Origin: Desulfobacteraceae bacterium
GTDB taxonomy: Bacteria; Desulfobacterota; Desulfobacteria; Desulfobacterales; UBA5616
Assembly (NCBI GenBank): GCA_013791935.1
Contig: VMSV01000107.1
Span: forward strand, 1 to 33,136
DNA length: 33,136 nucleotides
Direction of reading: 5' to 3'
The notes under the pieces were generated by a model, which was not told where the DNA came from, searched no databases, and worked only from the letters and a program-made list of their open reading frames with translations. A program made the translations under genes and the position numbers. Shown one piece after another: positions 17,198-23,840 of the stretch (positions are counted from its first letter, which is position 1; each line of letters opens with the position of its first letter).

Positions 17198-18748
17198 ATG
17201 AGCACCGATCATAAAAATTCTCACAGCGCGATGAGTATGGAAGAAACTTTATCGGCTCTGTATCAATGCCAGGAAAAATACAATGCTGTGATGGCCGGTA
17301 TGTTCGAAGGTTACTTTGAAACCGATCTCCAGGGAAACATCATTTTTCTCAATGACGCCTATTGCAAACTTATGAACAAAAGCCCCGAATCCCTATTAAA
17401 CAAAAATTTCAGGGAGGTGGTGATCCCCAACAGTGTTCATAAATTATCCGATGCTTTCGGTGATATCTATAAATCCATGGATTCCCCAAGGGTCTGGGAA
17501 CACAGTTTTTACTACGAAGACGGGCAGTTGAGGGTTTATGAGCTTTCCGTTTCCCTGATAAAGGACAGCTCTCAAACCCCCCGGGGATTCAGAGGCTTTC
17601 TTCGAGATCTGACACCCAGAGAATCTGCAAATCTGCCGGTTCGGGAAAGTGAAGAACGGCTGAAAACCATATTGAATAAAATCAACGCGGGAATACTCAT
17701 CATCGATCCGGTCGCTCACCGTATTGTTTGGGTCAACCCTGCAGCCCTGAGAATGATAGGCTGTGAGAAGGATGAAGTGATCGGAGGGGTTTGTCATCGT
17801 TTTGTCTGCCCGGCCCAAATCGGGGAATGTCCCATCACCGATCTGGGCAAAAAAGTCGAAAATGCGGAAAGAATCCTTATTGATAAACATGGCCATGAAA
17901 TCAATATCATAAAAAGCGTTTTGGAAATTGATTTTAACGGTCGACCCCATCTGTTGGAAAGCTTTATTGATATTTCAGAATTAAAAAAAATGCTCAAAGA
18001 GCTGGAATTATCCAAGAACGCTGCGGAAAACGCCAATCGTACAAAAAGTGAATTTTTGGCCAATATGAGCCATGAACTTCGAACGCCCCTGAATCATATT
18101 ATGGGATTCAGCGAGCTGGTCTTGGATAGCAGTTTTGGACCCTTAAACGATATTCAGAAGGAATATATCACCGATATCCATTCCAGCAGCAAGCATCTGC
18201 TTTCTCTTATCAATGACATCCTTGATTTATCCAAGGTGGAAGCTGGAAAAATGGAGCTGGATGCCTCCACCATTGCCATCAAACGGCTGCTGAAAAACAG
18301 CCTTCTGATGGTAAAGGAACAATCCATGAAGAATGGCATTCAAGTCCACCTGAATATGGATGGAATTCCCGAGACCTTGGTGGCTGATGAACGAAAATTA
18401 AAACAGATCCTATACAATCTTTTATCCAACAGCATAAAATTCACATCCCGTGGCGGGCGAATCGATATTTATGCCTGCACAAAAAACATGGATTCAGGGA
18501 AGTTATCAAAGAAAAGCTTTCTCCAGGTGTCGGTTGCGGACACGGGGGTGGGCATAAAAAACGAAAATCTTGGTCGTATTTTTGAATATTTTGAACAGAT
18601 TGAAAATTCCAGCACCAAAAGACATCAGGGCACCGGTATAGGCCTTGCCTTGACAAGACGTTTGGTTGAACTCCATGGGGGGTTGATATGGGCCGAAAGC
18701 CAAGGGGAAACCAAGGGCACCACGTTTTATTTTACTCTTCCCCTATGA
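17198..18748 (+). CDS. soluble PAS-PAS-HisKA-HATPase sensor kinase
   Basis: A 516-residue cytoplasmic kinase without membrane segments. PAS1 (about 27-140) begins MAGMFEGYFETDLQGNIIFLND. PAS2 (about 152-262) begins ILNKINAGILIIDPVAHRIVWVNPAA and contains three cysteines, Cys199, Cys204 and Cys211 (CHRFVCPAQIGECPITD), a spacing seen in a PAS subtype of sulfate reducers and relatives. A metal or redox role for them is possible but unproven. HisKA has His292 in SHELRTPLNH. The HATPase shows NLLSNSIKF, DTGVGI and GTGIGLAL. There is no receiver domain. The kinase core is very similar to those of the genes at 12214 and 18837, suggesting duplication. It lies 50 bp after the PleD-like gene. Confidence 0.9.
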   Translation: MSTDHKNSHSAMSMEETLSALYQCQEKYNAVMAGMFEGYFETDLQGNIIFLNDAYCKLMNKSPESLLNKNFREVVIPNSVHKLSDAFGDIYKSMDSPRVWEHSFYYEDGQLRVYELSVSLIKDSSQTPRGFRGFLRDLTPRESANLPVRESEERLKTILNKINAGILIIDPVAHRIVWVNPAALRMIGCEKDEVIGGVCHRFVCPAQIGECPITDLGKKVENAERILIDKHGHEINIIKSVLEIDFNGRPHLLESFIDISELKKMLKELELSKNAAENANRTKSEFLANMSHELRTPLNHIMGFSELVLDSSFGPLNDIQKEYITDIHSSSKHLLSLINDILDLSKVEAGKMELDASTIAIKRLLKNSLLMVKEQSMKNGIQVHLNMDGIPETLVADERKLKQILYNLLSNSIKFTSRGGRIDIYACTKNMDSGKLSKKSFLQVSVADTGVGIKNENLGRIFEYFEQIENSSTKRHQGTGIGLALTRRLVELHGGLIWAESQGETKGTTFYFTLPL

Positions 18749-18836
18749 GTGATTAAAGAAAGGATTGCTGTTTCATAATGGAAAAAAACGCCCCCAAAAC
18801 ATTTCCTTTGCCCTAACCCTGAAATTTTATAATTTC

Positions 18837-20207
18837 ATGGGCGGGAAATTAAGATTGAAAACCGCCATTTTCCGGTCGGACATTCCAAGGAAAGAAAAGA
18901 TTAAAAGGCTGATTTTTGCCTATTCCGCATTTGGTGTCATATTGACCATGCTGTTTTTTACCACAGCCTATCTGGTGGATAGAAATTGGGGGATGGCTTC
19001 TTTCGTCATTTTCTGTGCAAGTTTTTATTTTTATATTCTATTTTTTGGATTCCGGAAATTCAGGAATACCGAAAATCTGATCCTGATCAATTCAACGCTT
19101 ATGGGAATACTTTTGCTGTGTGTGCTTATAAAAAGCGCGCCCGATGGATACGTGGCTTTGTGGCTTTATATATTCCCAATTTTTCTTTATCTCATACAGA
19201 ATATGAAACATGCGATGACCCTGAATTTTATTTTCCTGCTGGGAATTTTGGCCATCGTCTCGGCCCAGGATTTCATACCATGGGGAATCCGGTTCGAGAA
19301 TGGATTCAGATTTCGATTTCCCATCACCATTGCCATGGTGATGATGGTTGCTTTTATGATCGAGCTGATCCGCAGCAGATACGAACAACGGATGACCCGG
19401 CAGCAGAAAAAACTCGAAAAGGAAAAAGAAAAACTTGCCATGGCCAAAAATGTCGTGGAACAGACAAGCCGAGCGAAAAGTGATTTTCTTGCCAATATGA
19501 GCCACGAACTCCGAACCCCCCTGAATCACATCATTGGTTTTACTGAACTTGTGGCGGAAAAAGGCGTGGGTGAACTCAACAATATTCAGGAAGAATACCT
19601 GAAAGATGCCCTTCAAAGTGCAAAAAATCTTTTCAATTTGATCAATGATACCCTGGATTTGGCCAAAGCAGATTCAGGACGGATGGATTTTCAGGCATCC
19701 ATGGCGGATATTCGAAACCTGGTGGAAAGCTGTGTTGAAACGATTTCGGAGGATGCGGACAAAAAAAAGATCCGACTCACCTCCGAATTTTCTAATATTC
19801 CCGAGTTGATTCCGGTTGACATGTTTAAAATCAAGAAAGTTTTAAACAACATTCTGTCCAATGCCATCAAATATACTCCCGATGGAGGAGAGGTCCAAAT
19901 TTCCACTGGAATCGCCAAAAATGAAAAGCTACTTGAACTGGGATTACAGGCCTCTCCTAAAGACACTTTTATTGAGATATCCGTCAAAGATAACGGGGTG
20001 GGAATCCGGGAAGAAGACCTGGAACGGATATTAAATCCTTTTGAGCAGGTGGAGGCAGGCATTAGCAGGCGATATTCCGGTACGGGCGTGGGTCTGGCCC
20101 TCGCCCGTCGTTTGGTGGCTCTTCATCACGGAATCATATGGGCAAAAAGCGAGGGTCTGGGCAAAGGTGCTGATTTTCATGTGGTTTTACCCGTAGGTTC
20201 TGCATAA
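18837..20207 (+). CDS. multi-pass membrane sensor histidine kinase
   Basis: About 456 residues from the ATG at 18837. A TTG at 18765 would add 24 residues, but its SD (AGGA) is jammed against the codon. The N-terminal ~180 residues hold about six hydrophobic segments (starting LIFAYSAFGVILTMLFFTTAYL and ending ITIAMVMMVAFMIELI) with no large periplasmic loop, so the ligand is probably sensed within or near the membrane. A short coiled coil leads into HisKA (SHELRTPLNH, His223 from this start). The HATPase has NNILSNAIKY, DNGVGI and GTGVGLAL. There is no receiver domain. It is the last gene of the cluster; the core resembles the two upstream kinases. The start is uncertain (see finding). Confidence 0.85.
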   Translation: MGGKLRLKTAIFRSDIPRKEKIKRLIFAYSAFGVILTMLFFTTAYLVDRNWGMASFVIFCASFYFYILFFGFRKFRNTENLILINSTLMGILLLCVLIKSAPDGYVALWLYIFPIFLYLIQNMKHAMTLNFIFLLGILAIVSAQDFIPWGIRFENGFRFRFPITIAMVMMVAFMIELIRSRYEQRMTRQQKKLEKEKEKLAMAKNVVEQTSRAKSDFLANMSHELRTPLNHIIGFTELVAEKGVGELNNIQEEYLKDALQSAKNLFNLINDTLDLAKADSGRMDFQASMADIRNLVESCVETISEDADKKKIRLTSEFSNIPELIPVDMFKIKKVLNNILSNAIKYTPDGGEVQISTGIAKNEKLLELGLQASPKDTFIEISVKDNGVGIREEDLERILNPFEQVEAGISRRYSGTGVGLALARRLVALHHGIIWAKSEGLGKGADFHVVLPVGSA

Positions 20208-20234
20208 CACCGGCAAAGGATTGAAATCAATCCG

Positions 20235-21977
20235 TCAATCCCGGTCTTCCTTGTCCGAAAGGGCGAGAAGATTTTTCAGAGCGAATTCAAGCCCCGGATC
20301 TATGGAAAGGGCTTTTCGGTAATACTCCACCGCTAAGGCCACATTCCCCATATCCCTGTAATTGGATGCGATGTTAGCGTAATCAATGGCTGAGCCAGGA
20401 TTGAGCCGGATCACCTTTTGAAAGCTTTCGATGGCCGCCTCATGTTCCTTTAATTTAAAGTGGCAGAACCCGATTAGGTTGTAGACATCGGGGCGTTCAT
20501 CATCATATTCACAGGCTTTTTTCAACACATTCAAGGCTTGCCTGTATTTTCCCATATCCCGGTAACAAGTCCCCATATAAGCATAAATACTAGGAATATC
20601 CTCTGCCGTAGGACTCTGTTCCAGGGCATTTGAAAAACAGTCCAGGGCGGAAGACGGGTCATCCAGGGAGACCCTGCAAATCCCCATGTAAAATTTAACG
20701 TAATATTTCCCTGGGATGGCCCGGTCAAAAGCATCCAGTAAAGAAAGGGCTGTGGAGGCCGGCATTTGCTCGGTCATGATTTTTGCCGTAAACAGTCCCA
20801 TGCTTGAACCCATGGATCGTTCCCTGAAATGAGCCCCGGGAATCAAGGTGTAAAAGGCCGGAACCCCCAACAAAGGGTGCGTGGTTTCCAACGCGATCAC
20901 ATCCATGTTTTTCCGGGCCAGCATGGAGATGCAGTTTTCCACTTCTGTTTTAATGTTGTTGCTGGAAATATCCGGAAGATCCTGAAGCCGGATGATTTTT
21001 CCGGGGTTTGTGACATAATCCGCCTCGACCATGTTTCTGAACTTGGGAAGGCCGCTGGCCACATAATTGGCCCCGGTGTTAAAATCACCGGCAAGCTGGG
21101 CTACTTCGGTTAAGGCCCTGCTCAATGCTTTTTCAGGACCGGGGGTGGTACCTGCCGTCCACACGATTTCACTTTTTTCAGGAAACGTGGACGGGTCATG
21201 GGCCAGAATACCCACGGTGGGAATCCCCGTGTCCAGACTGAAATCGGAAATATACAGATTGATTCCCGCCTGGTTGTATTTTGCCAGCATGTCTTTAACC
21301 ATGGGATCCGTGGCGGATTCCGGACTGATGAGGGGTGTTTTCAGCCGATTTCTGCTGATCAGGGCGCAAACATGGCGTTCCACCACTTCACAAATACCCT
21401 GGCACAAAGCCTCCTCAACGCAGTTTCCGGCGGAGGTCCCATTGAATTCATTGATGGTGTAAAACCAGTCAAAGGGAATGAGCATGGATTGTTCCCGGGT
21501 TAGATTGTATGCCCGGGTCCAGTTGAGATGGAGCTTTTCAAAAAATGGCCTGACCTTCTCACCATCTCCGGATTCATCGTGAACCGATTTTGAAATCAGG
21601 TCATAGGGCATGGCATTTTTATGAACTTTTTCATAGGGGGCGGTTTGAAAATGATCCGGATTATTCCTGAAACTGAAAAAGCTGAATCGCTCGGCAAGCT
21701 CTATGGTGGCGCTGGCCTCGGCCTGCTCCGGGGTTGCGCCTTTCCCCATCTGCTTTTTTGTGCCGGTAAGGGCTGCGGCGTCTTTTCCGCATACACTGAA
21801 AAATACAGGGATTCCAAGTCTTTGGTTGTCGATACGCTGGGTGTAAGCAAGGATATCCAGATTCACCTGCTTGATTTTATCTCTGAATTTCAACAGAGTC
21901 TCCGCAGGGGAAATGATTTTATCCTGGTCTAAAGTAAAACCCTTGTAAACATCGGTGAGCGTTATTTTATCAGTCAT
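20235..21977 (-). CDS. ycaO: YcaO-domain protein with C-terminal TPR repeats
   Basis: About 580 residues from the ATG at 21977. A GTG at 21989 is an alternative; neither has a good SD. The N-terminal ~380 residues form a YcaO ATP-binding domain, with ATP-contact motifs SATIELAER (near 89-97), EEALCQGICEVVER (near 188-201) and RALTEVAQ. The C-terminal ~170 residues are TPR-like repeats (YAYMGTCYRDMGKYRQAL, YNLIGFCHFKLKEHEAAI, YANIASNYRDMGNVALAV). There is no PxPxP C-terminus as in azoline-forming cyclodehydratases. No precursor peptide, E1-like partner, TfuA or dehydrogenase lies nearby. Size and layout match E. coli YcaO, implicated in beta-methylthiolation of ribosomal protein S12. That function is plausible here but not shown. 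The gene is monocistronic, convergent with the signalling cluster. Confidence 0.86.
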   Translation of the reverse strand: MTDKITLTDVYKGFTLDQDKIISPAETLLKFRDKIKQVNLDILAYTQRIDNQRLGIPVFFSVCGKDAAALTGTKKQMGKGATPEQAEASATIELAERFSFFSFRNNPDHFQTAPYEKVHKNAMPYDLISKSVHDESGDGEKVRPFFEKLHLNWTRAYNLTREQSMLIPFDWFYTINEFNGTSAGNCVEEALCQGICEVVERHVCALISRNRLKTPLISPESATDPMVKDMLAKYNQAGINLYISDFSLDTGIPTVGILAHDPSTFPEKSEIVWTAGTTPGPEKALSRALTEVAQLAGDFNTGANYVASGLPKFRNMVEADYVTNPGKIIRLQDLPDISSNNIKTEVENCISMLARKNMDVIALETTHPLLGVPAFYTLIPGAHFRERSMGSSMGLFTAKIMTEQMPASTALSLLDAFDRAIPGKYYVKFYMGICRVSLDDPSSALDCFSNALEQSPTAEDIPSIYAYMGTCYRDMGKYRQALNVLKKACEYDDERPDVYNLIGFCHFKLKEHEAAIESFQKVIRLNPGSAIDYANIASNYRDMGNVALAVEYYRKALSIDPGLEFALKNLLALSDKEDRD

Positions 21978-22069
21978 TTTTTTATTCACTTTTAAGTAAG
22001 TTTTATTTGTGGTTCATGTAGAAAGCTGCTAATACATTGCTCCAAATTTTAAAACAAGGTCTTTTTGTT

Positions 22070-22099
22070 TTGACCTTTAGTAACTTCTTTAGTTATAAG
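22070..22099 (+). promoter_or_regulatory. promoter of tRNA-Ala
   Basis: TTGACC (5 of 6 to -35) at 22070-22075 and TATAAG (5 of 6 to -10) at 22094-22099 are separated by 18 bp. Initiation would fall just before the tRNA at 22112. Confidence 0.55.
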
Positions 22100-22111
22100 A
22101 ATCGTTTCAAA

Positions 22112-22187
22112 GGGGATGTAGCTCAGCTGGGAGAGCGCGGCGTTCGCAATGCCGAGGCCAGGGGTTCGAGCCCCCTCATCTCCACCA
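22112..22187 (+). tRNA. tRNA-Ala (anticodon CGC)
   Basis: A 76-nt cloverleaf with encoded CCA. The acceptor stem is GGGGATG/CATCTCC with one G-U pair. The D arm is GCTC/GAGC and the anticodon stem CGGCG/TGCCG with loop TTCGCAA. The variable loop is AGGCC and the T arm AGGGG-TTCGAGC-CCCCT. The anticodon CGC at 22145-22147 reads GCG. It has its own promoter and terminator, so it is a single-gene unit. Confidence 0.97.
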
Positions 22188-22198
22188 TTCGTAATAAA

Positions 22199-22234
22199 AG
22201 CTTGCTGACGGAAAGAGTTCAGCAGGCTTTTTTT
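22199..22234 (+). terminator. Rho-independent terminator after tRNA-Ala
   Basis: A 10-bp stem (AGCTTGCTGA with TCAGCAGGCT, one G-U pair) with a 10-nt loop is followed immediately by a run of seven T. It lies 12 nt after the tRNA CCA end. Confidence 0.88.
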
Positions 22235-22656
22235 ATGGTTGCTTTTTAAGCATAAGTTATTCAAGAGGTTAAGATAATTCCCTCTTGAACAACATTAAAA
22301 ACATAAAATATTTCTTGAAATTAATTTTTTTATAAAATATAGGTCGGAACACACTGAAACAATCAATACATCTTTAAATCAGGTTAATTAAAAGCATAAA
22401 CAAGTCATATATTACTTGCTGATAATATATAATAAATCCAATCTTTAATTGATTTGCCCTTGCCAACCTAAATCATGCTTTTCCCGATATTTGACAGCAA
22501 GTGTTGTTTTGTGCTAAAGCCGTTTGGAATTTCAGCTTTCAGCCGAAATGACGATTAAAGAAAACAGGGCTTCGACCTTAATACATTTCCTGCATTGCAA
22601 ATGGCAATCCAACAGAAGTTTTTTTTCTTTGCAGAAGCGATAAGAAAGGCACTGTT
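22235..22656. other. AT-rich intergenic stretch before the M23 peptidase gene
   Basis: A 422-bp AT-rich gap. It contains a 9-bp inverted repeat (TTCAAGAGG at 22260-22268 with CCTCTTGAA at 22281-22289, 12-nt loop) without a T tract. A TTGACA at 22491-22496 has a poor -10 candidate 17 bp later. I see no RNA gene and no credible ORF. It probably holds the promoter of the peptidase/secA unit. Confidence 0.45.
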
Positions 22657-23619
22657 ATGGAAAATACCAATAAATACAAATTTATGATCATCCATCCTGC
22701 GGGAGGCTCCCATCGGCAGTTTCATTTTTCAAAATGGGTCGGCCGTGTATGTGTCCTTGCGGGACTATTACTTCTTGTTGTAACGGGAATTCTGGTTGAG
22801 GATTACCTTTGTCTTAGAAATAAATCCGCCAAATACCGCGAGCTCAAAAAACAAATTGCAAAACAGAATGATGAAATTCTTCAGAAACAAAAACAGATTG
22901 AATTGTTTACGGGTAAAATAGATGTTTTAAAATCCAATATCGTCGGGTTGAAAAAACTTGAAAATGAAATCAAAACCTTGGCGAACCTGAAAAAAGGCCA
23001 AAAGAAAAGGAATAACAAAGCAAAATACGGGGGTTCCGAAACCCTGTTCGGCATGGGAGGGTCCTACGATCAAGATGTGGAAAGCCTGGATTCTTTGAAA
23101 GTGAGCCCCGACGGTCTGGCCCGGGAAATCAACAACCAGGTGGAAGACCTCTATCTTGCCTCCATCAACCAGAAACAATCCCTTGAAGAGCTATTGGATT
23201 CCCTGAAAGACCGGGAGAATCTTCTTGCTTGCAGGCCCACGATAAAACCCTGTCGAGGCTACATTTCATCCACCTTCGGATACAGAGAGAGTCCTTTTAA
23301 GAATTCCAGGGAATTCCACAAAGGCATTGATATATCCGAAAATAAGGGTACCAAAATATCCGCAACCGGAGACGGGGTGGTCACTTTCACCGGAAGGGAC
23401 GGGTTGTTCGGCAACATGGTGATCGTGGATCATGGCTATGGCCTGGTTACAAAATATGCCCACATGAACAAAATTTTGGTGAATAAAGGTTCATTCGTAA
23501 AAAAAGGAAAAATTATCGGCCATATGGGAAATACCGGTCGCACCACGGGATCCCATCTTCACTATGAGGTTCTTCTTAATGGTATTCATGTTAATCCTCT
23601 GAATTACATAAACAATTAA
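22657..23619 (+). CDS. membrane-anchored M23 (LytM-type) peptidoglycan endopeptidase
   Basis: A 320-residue protein with one N-terminal membrane anchor (about residues 28-48, VGRVCVLAGLLLLVVTGILVE). A Lys/Gln-rich coiled coil follows (about 55-115), and the M23 domain (about 200-318) faces the periplasm. The zinc and catalytic residues are intact: HKGID (His221, Asp225), YAHM (His269) and HLHYEV (His300, His302). It is therefore predicted to be an active cross-bridge endopeptidase rather than an EnvC/NlpD-type degenerate activator. Coiled coil plus LytM is common in cell-division and envelope hydrolases, for example MepM relatives. It lies upstream of secA on the same strand with a 221-bp gap, so co-transcription is uncertain. 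Confidence 0.9.
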   Translation: MENTNKYKFMIIHPAGGSHRQFHFSKWVGRVCVLAGLLLLVVTGILVEDYLCLRNKSAKYRELKKQIAKQNDEILQKQKQIELFTGKIDVLKSNIVGLKKLENEIKTLANLKKGQKKRNNKAKYGGSETLFGMGGSYDQDVESLDSLKVSPDGLAREINNQVEDLYLASINQKQSLEELLDSLKDRENLLACRPTIKPCRGYISSTFGYRESPFKNSREFHKGIDISENKGTKISATGDGVVTFTGRDGLFGNMVIVDHGYGLVTKYAHMNKILVNKGSFVKKGKIIGHMGNTGRTTGSHLHYEVLLNGIHVNPLNYINN

Positions 23620-23753
23620 ACTTTATCATAAATTGTCAGACTTCCTTGCAAGGCTCCCTCGGGTTTTTATTGGAAACCCCCGCTATTTCATTTTCTCCCA
23701 ACAGCAAACTCTAACTGGACAAACCCCGGAACAATATATTAATATTGCGCCAG

Positions 23754-23787
23754 CCTTAAGGTCTTCCAAAGGAGATGAACCTTAAGG
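23754..23787 (+). promoter_or_regulatory. hairpin in the secA leader
   Basis: CCTTAAGGT (23754-23762) pairs perfectly with ACCTTAAGG (23779-23787) across a 16-nt loop that contains AAAGGAGATG. It lies 54 nt before the secA ATG. It is not followed by a T tract, so it is not a terminator. A 13-codon ORF starts inside it at 23775 but has no usable SD spacing. Confidence 0.35.
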
Positions 23788-23840
23788 AGGATCTTCACTT
23801 TCCCAATTCCTGCTGAGTATTGAAAGGGTGTGTAAAACAA

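Noticed and set aside
20218-20233. GGATTG-AAAT-CAATCC hairpin between the kinase cluster and the YcaO gene
   Set aside because: The stem is only 6 bp and has no T tract on either side. It is too weak to call a terminator, although its convergent position is suggestive.
22112-22187. tRNA-Ala as an integration site for a mobile element
   Set aside because: There is no integrase and no duplicated tRNA 3' end in the window. The neighbours are housekeeping genes.
23775-23816. Possible 13-codon leader peptide before secA (M N L K E D L ...)
   Set aside because: The GGAG abuts the ATG with no spacer, and the sequence does not resemble a known arrest peptide. It is kept only as a remark in the leader finding.
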